From: a virus
Reading direction: 5' to 3' (one strand)
DNA length: 23,236 bases
Virus record (IMG/VR): IMGVR_UViG_3300037882_000996
Location: 1-23,236 of that record
In this document: piece after piece, positions 7,587-17,106 of the stretch
Layout: each line of letters opens with the position of its first letter
Position numbering within the stretch: the first letter of the stretch is position 1
Position numbers and translations under genes: made by a program
The notes under the pieces: generated by a model
Told to the model about the DNA's origin: nothing
What the model saw: only the letters and a program-made list of their open reading frames with translations
Database searches by the model: none

Positions 7587-7882
7587 GATTAGGCTACCTT
7601 CAGTTAAAGCCGTGGGAACTTGCCGCTTATACGTTGCGGGACTTGTTTACAGCTTATGAAGGATGGCGCGAAATACAAGTGCATGACAAATGGGAACAGA
7701 CGCGGTTAATATGTTACTGGATGGGCAACCACAAGGCGGCAAAACCGGAGAATCTTTTCCCTTTAGAGATAGATACGATAAGACTTAAAAACCTTGTCGA
7801 TAGTGGTAAGGCACATTTTGCCACAGTAAGAAAACAGACACCGGAGGAACAATTAATAATGAAGAAACTTGGCAGACAATAA
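7517..7882 (+). CDS. T domain of tail assembly chaperone G-T, reached by -1 frameshift
   Basis: This reading frame has no convincing start of its own. The first start-like codon, TTG at 7634, would cut through the conserved segment 'LKPWELAAYTLRDLF' encoded across 7604-7648. Entry by a -1 slip at the A run gives 105 residues of G joined to 119 residues starting from 7523, a 224-residue fusion. The T part contains 'FTWEQFDRIGLGYLQLKPWEL' (split here by description at residues encoded 7559-7621) and 'WEQTRLICYWMGNH', the typical helical T-domain pattern. As in lambda, a minor G-T product would recruit tail tube to G-coated tape measure. The stop overlaps the tape measure start by 14 bases. Confidence 0.86.
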   Translation, partial: KKKRSSGKREKRGTFTWEQFDRIGLGYLQLKPWELAAYTLRDLFTAYEGWREIQVHDKWEQTRLICYWMGNHKAAKPENLFPLEIDTIRLKNLVDSGKAHFATVRKQTPEEQLIMKKLGRQ

Positions 7883-9584
7883 ATTCATATTAAAGTTTTC
7901 CGGTGACACCACCCAATTGCAAGGGGCGGTCGCTCAAGCTAACAACACGTTAACAGGATTCGCTAACAAAGTCCGCAGTTTAGGCGGTATGATGGCTGCA
8001 GGGTTTGCCGTTAGTCAGATAGGGGAGTTTGTTTTAGACGTTTCTAAACTGGCCGGTGAGGCCGAAGGCGTTCGGGTTGCGTTTGAAAGATTACCAGCTT
8101 CAACTCAGTTAATGCTCGATCTGAAAGAGGCCACAAGTGGAACAGTTTCAGAATTAGACCTAATGAAGAGGTCTGTAATGGCCGCAAACTTTGGCATTTC
8201 GCTAAAGGCACTTCCAGAGCTTTTAGAATTTGCATCCATACGAGCAAAGCAAACTGGTCAATCGGTCGATTACTTGGTAGACTCTATCGTGACGGGTATT
8301 GGAAGAAAGTCTAAATTAATACTTGATAACTTAGGGATTAGCGCGGTCGCTTTGGGTGAGGCGATGCACGGGGTATCAATGGAGGCGGCTACCGTTGGTG
8401 AAGTGGCTGAGGCGGTTGGAAAGATTGCCAGCGAAAATCTAAAACAAATGGGTGAGATGAGTGAAAACGCATCCACCAAAATTGAAAGGCTTTCTGCTAA
8501 TTGGACAAATTTAAAAGTAGCTATCGGGGACTCAGCTAACAGTACAGGTATTTTAGGAACTGCCATTGATGCACTTAGTGGATATATGGTGGTTTTGGCC
8601 AGCGATAATTTATCAGCAACTGAAAAAATAGCTGCATTTAATGGGGCTATGGGATTAAGTGTATCTCTATCAAAAGATGCTGCGCTAACAACTGCCAAAG
8701 CCGCTTCCGAACAAAAAAAGGCAAACGAAATACACGAAACGGCCCTTGTACTTTACCGTGATTTAGGACTCAATTACGAGGCTTTAATGAACGTTGCCGG
8801 GGATAACGTTGACGTAATGGAGATATGGGCTGAAATGCAAAAGATAGCGGATGAAAGAGCTAAAGTCCTCAATGATTCATTAAAAACACAGGCAGAAAGA
8901 TTCAAAGGAATTGAAACTAAACTACCAGAGATAACATACTCGTTAAATGAACTAAATGCAGTTTGGGCCGCACTGCAAGCAAGAACAGAATTACCAATTA
9001 TTGATATTGGGGACATTGACCCAGAGATCATTGACCAAAAAACTGAAATGGTTTTCGCTAAAATAAGAGCGAGGACTGAAGAATTTAAACAAACAATATT
9101 AGAAGCTAACGCAATAGTTGAGCAGGGGATTGAAAATACAATTTCTGGTTTTTCATCAGCGTTGGGAGATATGGCGAGCGGAGCGGGTGGGGCCGAATTA
9201 TTAGGCGCTGCTTTGTTGTCTGGCATTGGAGCAATGTCCATTCAGTTAGGTCAGCTTGCTATTGGTGCCGGCATTGCGGTTATGGGGATCAAAAAAGCAC
9301 TACAATCACTAAACCCTGCCATTGCTATTGCTGGTGGCATCGCTTTGATTGCGCTCGGTAAATTAGTATCAAATAAAGCCGCTCAAATTGGTCGATCAGG
9401 CGGTGGCGGGGGTGGTGGCGGAGGGTTTTCGGGAGGTGGTAGTTCTTTTGGCGGTGGTTCTTACGGATCACGCATGGAAAGCGTAGGACAAAGAATAGAA
9501 TTAACATTTACAGGTGATGCCGGAAAGGTTTTGAAGGCTTCGCTTATTAAACAAGATAGGATAGATTCAAGAACCCGTTCGTAA
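7869..9584 (+). CDS. Tape measure protein
   Basis: This 571-residue protein sets tail length and is ejected ahead of the DNA. The start is a TTG at 7869: the frame has a stop at 7860-7862 and no other start before the Met codon of residue 41, while 'ADNKFILKFSGDTTQLQ' is a typical tape-measure N-terminus. Features in order are: a helical repeat-like region (residues 10-60), long amphipathic helices (70-430), two or three hydrophobic segments (about 443-475 and 482-500) that could cross the host membrane on ejection, a Gly-rich linker (511-530), and a short C-terminal unit. At roughly 0.15 nm per residue, the general rule for helical tape measures, the tail would be near 85 nm, short for a siphovirus. 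The start overlaps the T frame by 14 bases. Confidence 0.9.
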   Translation: MADNKFILKFSGDTTQLQGAVAQANNTLTGFANKVRSLGGMMAAGFAVSQIGEFVLDVSKLAGEAEGVRVAFERLPASTQLMLDLKEATSGTVSELDLMKRSVMAANFGISLKALPELLEFASIRAKQTGQSVDYLVDSIVTGIGRKSKLILDNLGISAVALGEAMHGVSMEAATVGEVAEAVGKIASENLKQMGEMSENASTKIERLSANWTNLKVAIGDSANSTGILGTAIDALSGYMVVLASDNLSATEKIAAFNGAMGLSVSLSKDAALTTAKAASEQKKANEIHETALVLYRDLGLNYEALMNVAGDNVDVMEIWAEMQKIADERAKVLNDSLKTQAERFKGIETKLPEITYSLNELNAVWAALQARTELPIIDIGDIDPEIIDQKTEMVFAKIRARTEEFKQTILEANAIVEQGIENTISGFSSALGDMASGAGGAELLGAALLSGIGAMSIQLGQLAIGAGIAVMGIKKALQSLNPAIAIAGGIALIALGKLVSNKAAQIGRSGGGGGGGGGFSGGGSSFGGGSYGSRMESVGQRIELTFTGDAGKVLKASLIKQDRIDSRTRS

Positions 9585-12229
9585 TGGCTGGAATAGTTTG
9601 TAATCTTGCGATGTACACACCCGGATGCTTTGCTATCAATGCGTCTTCGCCCGGTATTGCAGACGGTCAAATTACAGTTAGTGCAATAGATTCGTCAAGT
9701 GCGGCAACTATTCGCTATTCGCTAAACGTTGACACGCCCTATCCATTCGGTCAAACATCAGGAACCTTTACGGGGCTTTTACCTGGTACTTATACGGTCT
9801 ATGCCCGTAACTCAAGCACATGCCGCGCACAAATTACTTTAGTAGTTGGTTACGTTAGTGAGTACGCTATCCGGTATCGCCTACCATTTAAAGACCCTTA
9901 CGACAATCAGTATAAGATCGAGATTGAAGATTCAGAATATGAAAGCGCAACGGTAAACGATGTAATAGGCGGCATGGTTCCGGTCAGGATTATCCACCGG
10001 GGAGAAAGCGAGGAAGATATTTTTTATCCGGTTGTTTCTTCTGTGATTGAGGTTTCAATAATAAGCCAAACCGACCAGCAATTTATCGACTTTTACACCT
10101 TCGATGAAAGGAGATTCAGGGCAAAGGTTTACAAGTGGAACGGTGCAAGTTATGACCTTTACCATGTTGGGTATCTTACCCCGATGCTTTATTCAGAATC
10201 TTACGTTTTAAAAGAAGGCTATGAAATACAATTATCATTTACAGACGGTTTAGCTGACCTTATAAAATACGATTTTAGCGATGATGGCGGGAACATAATA
10301 AATGATAGAGTACCTATTTTCAACGCCATCAATTACATCATCAACAAAACAGGGATAGCCTTAAACTATTGGGAAACGGTCAATGTACTGGCGTCCGCAA
10401 TGACTTCTTTGGATAACGACAGCGCGTTAGAGCAGGGTTATATTGACCCTAAAGCATACCAAAACACGGACGGAACTGTAAAAAATTGCCGTGATGTGTT
10501 AGGCTACCTGATGGAGTTTTTAGGTGCTAAAATCTATCAGTCAAACGGTCGTTGGAACATTGATCTAATAAGTGAAAAAACCGCGTCCACAGTTCTAACC
10601 AGAAAGAGAACGGATAATTTTGGGTCTATTGGTTCGGCAAGCGAAAGCCCACGACTTTTACTAAGGAGGTCAACAGCAGCAAGTCCGCGTATAATGTGGA
10701 AAGACCAAAGCCAGGTAATGAGCATCCCTCACACATGGGGAACAATAGAGCTAACCCATAACTTAGGAATAGAAAATAAAAACAATCTATTACCATACGG
10801 TGAATTTTTCGAAGAAGATATTGAGGTTGGTCAGTTCAAAGGATGGCAGATAGATGACACAGATGGAGGGGGTGCTACTTTTGGACTTGAAAAAATAGAA
10901 AGGAACGGGGAACAGCAGGATGTTTTGTTTGTGGATTTTTCAGCTTGCAATATCGCTGATAATTTTGTTATACTTCAAAGCCTACCTGTTCAGTACGACT
11001 TTCCTGGTGGGTTTTCTTATCAATGGATAAAACTTAGTTTTGATGTTTACACGAGACCACTATTTACAAAAGCTGATATATTTTTAGACTACGCAATTTC
11101 ATTAAATGACGGTCTTTATGTTACGCCAAGACTTTATTCCACGGCCAACGTTTTCGGGCCAGGGAAAAGAGTAATATCAACCGATGTAGATGAATTAATA
11201 GATGGTAAATACAATAGATTAGTCATCACAGAGAGTCTTTCATGGAAAACCATTACAGTAGAGTTTCCTATTTACTTTGTATCACTAAATACCGTTTCTT
11301 CTGACGGGCCTATTAAAGTAGAATTTAGAATACGCAGTAACCCTATTTATGACTACAGCAGTATAGCAAATCTCAAAACAGAGGTTGTAGATTCTGACAC
11401 AACGCAGGACACTATATATTGGAATAAAACGAGGCGCGTACTTGATACAGAATATGGGCAAAATGTTATTAGGGTTTACGAAGTAGAACGCGGAGGGTGG
11501 ACTGAGGATTCGCCTAACATAATCAGGCCGAATGGGTTTTCCGTTGCATCACCATTTAAACTGGCCTACATTTGGAGACTAAAGGAAACCATTCAAATAG
11601 AGGCAACCGATAAAAATTGGCTTCAAAACATTCTTTTCGATAACATAAAACTTGAATATTTTCCTGATGGTGAAGCCCCGATTGAAAAAGAATTGATAAC
11701 TGAGGTTCCAAATGCACAGGTAAAGCAAACTTATGAAAAGGAGTTGGTTCATGGTGATCTTTCTGTTAAAAATCAAAAAGTCTGGAATGGTGCATTGACT
11801 CAATTCATAGACAATAATTATAAGAATGTACAACGCTCTTACATTTCTCTTAATAATGGGAGTCCTATAAACGGGTCATGGGCTAGGCGAGGCGTAACGG
11901 AAAGTCATACAATAACTCAGCTTTTAGCCAAAATGATACGCGGCCAGTATCAGGAGTTAAGGTGGAAAGAAACCGGAACCATGATTTGCCCTGATGGTAT
12001 GATTTCTTTTTGGAACACAGTACATGAGGTTAGGACAGGCAAAATTTATCAATTAATTTCGCTTGTCCAAAACCTAAAGTTTGCCGAGGCCGAGGTAGAA
12101 ATGATTGAAACGCTTTCCGGTGGTTCGCCATTGGATGAGAGTACAGACCCCGGAGGCAGCCCCGGCCCGATAGAGCCACCAGTTAGCACAAGGGTACATA
12201 GTGCAGATTTTAGTTCGGACTTTAATTAA
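9584..12229 (+). CDS. Large tail tip / hub-like protein with N-terminal SprB-like domain
   Basis: This 881-residue protein follows the tape measure at a TAATG overlap, the place of the distal-tail/hub protein. Residues about 22-88 form a small beta-sandwich-like repeat (GIADGQITV...FTGLLPGTYTVYARN...C) resembling the SprB repeats of Bacteroidetes adhesins. Residues about 95-235 (YAIRYRLPFKDPYDNQYKI, YHVGYLTPMLYSE, IQLSFTDGLADLIKYDF) resemble hub proteins I recall from Bacteroidetes phages. The middle is beta-rich and varied. The C-terminal part (LLAKMIRGQYQELRW, TGKIYQLISLVQNLKFAEAEVEM) is the conserved end, followed by a Pro/Gly-rich tail that may carry the next component. A role in the tail tip is well supported by position; the enzymatic or receptor role is unknown. 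Confidence 0.8.
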   Translation: MAGIVCNLAMYTPGCFAINASSPGIADGQITVSAIDSSSAATIRYSLNVDTPYPFGQTSGTFTGLLPGTYTVYARNSSTCRAQITLVVGYVSEYAIRYRLPFKDPYDNQYKIEIEDSEYESATVNDVIGGMVPVRIIHRGESEEDIFYPVVSSVIEVSIISQTDQQFIDFYTFDERRFRAKVYKWNGASYDLYHVGYLTPMLYSESYVLKEGYEIQLSFTDGLADLIKYDFSDDGGNIINDRVPIFNAINYIINKTGIALNYWETVNVLASAMTSLDNDSALEQGYIDPKAYQNTDGTVKNCRDVLGYLMEFLGAKIYQSNGRWNIDLISEKTASTVLTRKRTDNFGSIGSASESPRLLLRRSTAASPRIMWKDQSQVMSIPHTWGTIELTHNLGIENKNNLLPYGEFFEEDIEVGQFKGWQIDDTDGGGATFGLEKIERNGEQQDVLFVDFSACNIADNFVILQSLPVQYDFPGGFSYQWIKLSFDVYTRPLFTKADIFLDYAISLNDGLYVTPRLYSTANVFGPGKRVISTDVDELIDGKYNRLVITESLSWKTITVEFPIYFVSLNTVSSDGPIKVEFRIRSNPIYDYSSIANLKTEVVDSDTTQDTIYWNKTRRVLDTEYGQNVIRVYEVERGGWTEDSPNIIRPNGFSVASPFKLAYIWRLKETIQIEATDKNWLQNILFDNIKLEYFPDGEAPIEKELITEVPNAQVKQTYEKELVHGDLSVKNQKVWNGALTQFIDNNYKNVQRSYISLNNGSPINGSWARRGVTESHTITQLLAKMIRGQYQELRWKETGTMICPDGMISFWNTVHEVRTGKIYQLISLVQNLKFAEAEVEMIETLSGGSPLDESTDPGGSPGPIEPPVSTRVHSADFSSDFN

Positions 12230-12234
12230 ATGTT

Positions 12235-12711
12235 ATGGCAGCTTTAAGTCCAGTAAATTACGAGACAAAATTTAACGACATATCCACAGGTCAGTATCGT
12301 GATGGTCAAGGAGCCTCGGCTATAAATCCGCTAAAGCACCGTACATTAGTCACTGACACAAAAGATAGTTTTCACAACACGCAGTTTATTTCAGGGTCTT
12401 CATTTTCTGCTGCATTTGCTATAATAAACTTATTAGAAACTAATTTCCCTCAAGTAATTGTTTCTGATACAATTTCTTCAAACATAGTAATAACATTATC
12501 GGGCGATACATTTAAACCATCTTTTACTTTTATATTTACAACATCTGGCAGTCCTTATTTACAGTTTCCATCCACGTTTAAAAGTTCAGACGCGAGATGG
12601 GATAATGCTACAAAAAGATTTAGCCCACTTGAGGCTGGGCTTTACAAGGCGCGGGCTGATTGGGATGGTACAAGTTGGTTAATAGACTTTTCACCTTCAA
12701 TATATTCATAA
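12235..12711 (+). CDS. Small tail-tip-associated protein, function unknown
   Basis: This 158-residue protein begins at an ATG five bases after the tail tip stop, and its TAA overlaps the ATG of the fibre gene. It has no signal peptide, unlike the three genes after it. The N-terminal 'NYETKFNDISTGQYRDGQG' and 'LVTDTKDSFHN' look like an attachment segment. The rest is a Ser/Thr/Phe-rich, probably all-beta domain ending 'LYKARADWDGTSWLIDFSPS'. Likely a tip or fibre-base protein linking the hub to the fibre, but I do not recognise a named family. Confidence 0.7.
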   Translation: MAALSPVNYETKFNDISTGQYRDGQGASAINPLKHRTLVTDTKDSFHNTQFISGSSFSAAFAIINLLETNFPQVIVSDTISSNIVITLSGDTFKPSFTFIFTTSGSPYLQFPSTFKSSDARWDNATKRFSPLEAGLYKARADWDGTSWLIDFSPSIYS

Positions 12712-15338
12712 TGAAAAAACTTTTTTATTTACCTATACTCGTTACGCTACTTTTTGCGAGTTCTTTGCGGGCGCAAAACTTTACGACTGTTAAGACTTTG
12801 TTAAGCAGAGTTACAGACTCAACTGCAGTAACGCCTGCCGGTTGGGGTGCGCTTAGATATAACGCACAAAGAGCATCTCCGGCATGGCAGTTTTGGAACG
12901 GTGCAAGCTGGGAATTGTTTGGAAGCGGTGGCGTTAGCCTTTCTGCAAACAACACTTGGACAGGTAACAACGCCTTCAGAAACGCGACCAGAACCGAAAC
13001 TGGAACCACTTACACAATCCAAGCAAGCGATGAGGGGTTAAATATCCACTTTACGAATGCTTTACCAATTACAGTTACTTTCCCCAATGGATTAGCACAG
13101 TATTTTAATTGTGCGGTCATAAAAGCTGGTGTTGGGAATGTTAACATTGTCGCAACAGGAACTTTAAACAGCGCTGGCACATCAATAACAACGCTTTACA
13201 CGGGAGCATCGGTTACTCATTTGGGCAGTAACGTATGGCTGGCTATCGGGGCTTTTGGAAGTGGCGGAGGATCAGGCGATGTGGTCGGCCCAGCATCTTC
13301 AGTAAATAACAACGTAGCTTTTTTTGATGGCGTAACCGGAAAACTAATAAAGGATTCAGGGCTTACATTATCAGGGTCAAATAATGGCGATGTGTCATTA
13401 GCCGGAACCCCTGATTACATAACCATTTCAGGCCAAACAATTACCAGGGGATTGGTTGATCTTGCAAACGATGTTACGGGATTGGTACCCGTTGCAAATG
13501 GCGGTACGGGAACGGCAACGCCTTCTATTGTAGCGGGTACGAATATAACAGTTACAGGTACATGGCCCAATCAAACAATTAACTCAACCGGAGGCGGTGG
13601 TGGAGGCATAACCATAGGAACCACAACAATTACAGGAGGAACTAATACCAGGGTACTTTACAATAATAGCGGAATAGTTGGCGAATATCCCGCACTCGGA
13701 TCGGGTAGCGTTGTAATGGGTACGCACACAAGCCCTAACAGTTTACTATTTGATGGGTCGTTAACATTTACCGCAGACGGTCAATATCACACACGGGTTG
13801 CGCCAGTAGCCACAGCCGGAACGAATACCGCACACCTTCAAGCTATTGCCGGAATAGGAGGCACGATTAACGCGGGGGCAAATAGTCAGGTTTTAAGAGG
13901 GCTTGTAATAAATACTGCTTACTCTTTTGGAGGATTTTCAGTACCGAGTTATTCAAATCTTGGTTTAGATATTCGGGATGGTGGCACAGCAAACGGAGGT
14001 TTTAAGTTTTATACCGATGCTTTTACCAATTCAACAAATGCTTTTCAGATTATAAGCCGTACCGGAGTGACCACAATGGAGGCAGGAGTAGATTCAGGAA
14101 GCGGATATATTAGTACAAACTCAGGCAAAAACTTCACGCTTCAAATTGGCGGTGGCGCACTTTGGAGAACTACCATAGGAGGCTCACGAATTTTAGAAAC
14201 CGGAACAGTTACTTTAGACGCAAGCCGTACTGTATTCGGCCCTGCATGGTCAGGTACATCTACAACAAGTACAGCAACGCAACAAAGTTCTAATTCAAGT
14301 TTAGGTTTTCAGGGTAGGGGATGGAATGGAAGTTCAGCGGTTACAACATATCTATACGATAATTTTACAGCCTCAACCGCTACAAATCTTTTATTTAATC
14401 AGACGCGAAAGTTCTGGAACGGAACAACTGCAAACGACATTTGGAATATAACCAGCACCGGACTAATGTTTTTAGGTGGAGGCACAGAACCCACATCGGT
14501 TTTGGACTTGTCAGCTTCAACAACAGGTCGCGCATCTTTAAGGCTTAGACCTGGAACAGCCCCAACAACTCCAAACGATGGCGAGGTGTGGAGTACAACT
14601 ACTGGGCTTTTTAGCCGAATTAACGGGGTAACCTATGATTTAACTGCTGGGGGAGGTGCAACAAATTTAGGATTTACACCTTCAGCAACTGACGGTATAG
14701 TAACAAGCGATACAGGTACAGATGCAACTATCCCTTTAGGTAATGGTACAAACTCAGGTCTTTCATTAAACGATTACACCACCGCAGAAAAGAATAAACT
14801 TGCCGCTATATCAGGTACTAATACTGGCGATCAAACAATAACACTAACCAGCGATGTTACCGGTAGCGGAACGGGTTCTTTTGCAACTACAATCGCCAAC
14901 GATGCTGTGACCTATGCTAAAATGCAAAACGTATCTACTGCATCAAAATTAATAGGCCGAGGAGATAGCGGAAGTGGTGACCCTCAAGAAATAACCATAG
15001 GAAGCGGATTAACCATGACAGGCACAACTTTGAGCGTACAAACTTACTACGCACCAAATACACTTGTAGGAAATGCCACAGACGCAAACTTTACCGCTAC
15101 GGCTAACGGGATTCATAACATACTTGACGGAGTGGCAACGGCTAATAGAGTTATAACAATACCAACTGGATCAAATGGTGACGTAATGAAATTCTATAAT
15201 ACAGAAGATACACGGGTATGGAGTTTTACGGGCGCAACGGTTTACCTTGCTGATAGGGTTACCGTAGTAACTCAATTGGATTATAATTATCCGTGCTTTA
15301 TGGAAAAAATTGATGGACTTTGGATTATAACAAACTAA
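12711..15338 (+). CDS. Long tail fibre-like protein with predicted Sec signal peptide
   Basis: This 875-residue protein starts at the ATG at 12711; an in-frame TTG at 12660 is rejected because it lies inside the previous gene. Residues 1-21 (MKKLFYLPILVTLLFASSLR, then A) form a clear signal peptide with predicted cleavage before Gln22. The body is Gly/Thr/Ser/Asn-rich with phage fibre motifs: 'GDVVGPASSVNNNVAFFDG' and 'TGKLIKDSG' (about residues 187-217), 'DYTTAEKNKLAAISGTNTGDQ' split across about 690-710, and 'SDVTGSGTGSFATTIANDA' to 'GRGDSGSGDPQEITIGSG' (about 715-770). A compact beta-rich C-terminal tip follows, and no S74 chaperone domain is present. These motifs are common in trimeric fibres, so it is probably the receptor-binding fibre. 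The signal peptide is anomalous for such a protein. Confidence 0.82.
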   Translation: MKKLFYLPILVTLLFASSLRAQNFTTVKTLLSRVTDSTAVTPAGWGALRYNAQRASPAWQFWNGASWELFGSGGVSLSANNTWTGNNAFRNATRTETGTTYTIQASDEGLNIHFTNALPITVTFPNGLAQYFNCAVIKAGVGNVNIVATGTLNSAGTSITTLYTGASVTHLGSNVWLAIGAFGSGGGSGDVVGPASSVNNNVAFFDGVTGKLIKDSGLTLSGSNNGDVSLAGTPDYITISGQTITRGLVDLANDVTGLVPVANGGTGTATPSIVAGTNITVTGTWPNQTINSTGGGGGGITIGTTTITGGTNTRVLYNNSGIVGEYPALGSGSVVMGTHTSPNSLLFDGSLTFTADGQYHTRVAPVATAGTNTAHLQAIAGIGGTINAGANSQVLRGLVINTAYSFGGFSVPSYSNLGLDIRDGGTANGGFKFYTDAFTNSTNAFQIISRTGVTTMEAGVDSGSGYISTNSGKNFTLQIGGGALWRTTIGGSRILETGTVTLDASRTVFGPAWSGTSTTSTATQQSSNSSLGFQGRGWNGSSAVTTYLYDNFTASTATNLLFNQTRKFWNGTTANDIWNITSTGLMFLGGGTEPTSVLDLSASTTGRASLRLRPGTAPTTPNDGEVWSTTTGLFSRINGVTYDLTAGGGATNLGFTPSATDGIVTSDTGTDATIPLGNGTNSGLSLNDYTTAEKNKLAAISGTNTGDQTITLTSDVTGSGTGSFATTIANDAVTYAKMQNVSTASKLIGRGDSGSGDPQEITIGSGLTMTGTTLSVQTYYAPNTLVGNATDANFTATANGIHNILDGVATANRVITIPTGSNGDVMKFYNTEDTRVWSFTGATVYLADRVTVVTQLDYNYPCFMEKIDGLWIITN

Positions 15339-15341
15339 ACT

Positions 15342-17096
15342 ATGAAAAAAATACTTTTCTTATTACTGATTTCAAGCGCAGCTTTCGGGCAATATAATGG
15401 TGCGCCTAAACTAAACCAGCCACCACAAGGCGATGAAACCGGAATGCTGGTAAGACAGATTCCACAGGATATAGATAGAATCGGATTTAATAAAACTATC
15501 AGTAACAACGTGGACAGCGATTGGGGGGCGTTGATAACTGGTATTGGGGCTGGAATGGATGTTGACCAGACAAGCGGCAATCTTGTGATTACGAGCGGAA
15601 CTACCGCCAGAAGTGAAACTATTATACGATCAACCGAATCATGGCAAGGTGGGATAAGATTAAGAGCAAGGTCAACGCTATCGCAACGAATAGCGAATCA
15701 AAACTTCTTCGTTGAGTTGGTAGACGTTATTGGTGATGGGCTTACTTATTCAATCGGATCAGCAACAGCCATAACTGTAACCATCCCTTCTAATCCGTTC
15801 ACCGCTCAAAACGTAGGGCAATCGATGTATATAGGAGTGTTTTCAGGAACCGGTACTTTTTTATCTGGCCGATACCCGATTGCTTCCGTAAGTGGTAACG
15901 ATGTTACTTTTACTGTATCGGGATTTGCGGTTGGTACAGGTACGTGTTCATTATTCGGCCATAGCTATTATCAACTACACTATACAGGAACAACGGCAAC
16001 AAACGCAAACTTCGACACGCAAAGAAATGGATATGCCACAGGCGCAACCAACGCAACAATTAATACTACCGCGACACCCGGGCATTTGGCTATTATTACG
16101 GGTAATGACTTAATAGCTACTTTTTCAGACGCTTTGATAGCAACAGCAACAGGTGTTCAAGTTTTGAATAGAGCTAACAGGCATGAGAATATTCCAGACG
16201 ACAAATCGTTACGCCTTCAAATAAGAATAGCAAACGGTTCAACCGCTCCCGCATCTACAACCACTTGGACTATTGGATTTGTTTCAGTTAGCCATTATTC
16301 AAATACAGATATTTCGATTCAGGACGTTAGGCCAATGTCATTTGCTCAAGCCTTACCTGTTGAATTAGTTAGAGGCGTGGCGACAGCTACTCAGCCAGTT
16401 TCAGGAACTGTAGCAGCCACCTCTACATTGGCAGCGGGAGCAACTACCAACCCTAATAAATTGGAAGATGCCGTTTCGGCTACTGGCGATAATGGGATGT
16501 TTAATATGGGGATTAGGCGCGATGCGTTAACCATATCATCAAGCGCAACAGGTGATTATAACGAAATTTCTGTTAATAGATTTGGCGCAAATTATTCGGC
16601 TGGATTTAGAACATCAGCGCGTACATATAGTGCCACTGCTTCAATATCACCAGAGGCCTCAGCAACGGATATAATGGCCTTTTTTGGTAACGCATCTAGT
16701 ACTGTGCAAATAAATAAAATCAGGATTACCGGATCGGTAGGAACCGCAGGGTCGTTTGAAGCCTTCTTAATAAAAAGAAGTACCGCAAATACTGGCGGCA
16801 CGTCTTCTAATTTTTCGGTTGCATTACATGAATCATCGGATGCTGTCAATAACTCTACGCCTATTGCTTATACAGCTAATCCAACACCGGGAACTTCTGC
16901 CGGGACTTTCAGAAGATGGTATCAATATTTACCCACGTCAAGCAGCGGCCCTGCGGATGAGTATGTAGTAGAGTTTACAGATAACGGTAAGCCAATTATT
17001 TTATCAGGAACATCGCAGGGTATTGTATTAAATCTTAACGGTGTAACGCTTGTTGCCGCTAATGTCATTGTAAATATTGAGTGGACAGAATTCTAA
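15342..17096 (+). CDS. Virion-type structural protein with predicted Sec signal peptide
   Basis: This 584-residue protein starts three bases after the fibre stop. Residues 1-16 (MKKILFLLLISSAAFG) are a signal peptide with predicted cleavage before Gln17. Three all-beta regions follow. Residues about 95-320 (WQGGIRLRARSTLSQRIANQ, FFVELVDVIGDG, GRYPIASVSG) are first. Residues about 325-420 (DVRPMSFAQALPVELVRGVA, GDNGMFNMGIRRD) resemble a repeated virion module. Residues about 440-584 (INKIRITGSVGTAG, AFLIKRSTANTGGT, YTANPTPGT) resemble a C-terminal domain that I recall in structural proteins of other phages. The likely role is a side fibre or tail decoration. Similar domains in unrelated phages argue it is part of the virion despite the signal peptide. 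Confidence 0.75.
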   Translation: MKKILFLLLISSAAFGQYNGAPKLNQPPQGDETGMLVRQIPQDIDRIGFNKTISNNVDSDWGALITGIGAGMDVDQTSGNLVITSGTTARSETIIRSTESWQGGIRLRARSTLSQRIANQNFFVELVDVIGDGLTYSIGSATAITVTIPSNPFTAQNVGQSMYIGVFSGTGTFLSGRYPIASVSGNDVTFTVSGFAVGTGTCSLFGHSYYQLHYTGTTATNANFDTQRNGYATGATNATINTTATPGHLAIITGNDLIATFSDALIATATGVQVLNRANRHENIPDDKSLRLQIRIANGSTAPASTTTWTIGFVSVSHYSNTDISIQDVRPMSFAQALPVELVRGVATATQPVSGTVAATSTLAAGATTNPNKLEDAVSATGDNGMFNMGIRRDALTISSSATGDYNEISVNRFGANYSAGFRTSARTYSATASISPEASATDIMAFFGNASSTVQINKIRITGSVGTAGSFEAFLIKRSTANTGGTSSNFSVALHESSDAVNNSTPIAYTANPTPGTSAGTFRRWYQYLPTSSSGPADEYVVEFTDNGKPIILSGTSQGIVLNLNGVTLVAANVIVNIEWTEF

Positions 17097-17106
17097 AAGA
17101 ATCTTT

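Noticed and set aside
7634-7882. Independent 82-aa gene starting at TTG 7634
   Set aside because: The start falls inside the conserved T-domain segment, and the frame is open back to the A run, so frameshift fusion explains it better.
8270-9241. Two long minus-strand open frames (142 and 155 codons) within the tape measure gene
   Set aside because: They lie wholly opposite the tape measure frame, and their Ser/Ile/Ala-rich low-complexity proteins are what the complement of Ala/Gly/Glu-rich helices gives. No start context or neighbours support them.
9400-9470. GGT/GGC-rich stretch considered as a DNA repeat or regulatory element
   Set aside because: It is in frame within the tape measure and simply encodes the Gly-rich hinge.
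12660-12710. TTG start for the fibre gene at 12660
   Set aside because: It overlaps the preceding gene by 52 bases and hides a clean signal peptide that begins at ATG 12711, which forms a TAATG overlap with the previous stop.
12819-13041. Short frames on both strands within the start of the fibre gene
   Set aside because: They are shadows of the fibre frame, with no start context or known motif.
17077-17106. TTG start for the esterase-like gene at 17077
   Set aside because: It would place ten polar residues ahead of the signal peptide and overlaps the previous gene; the ATG at 17107 is better.
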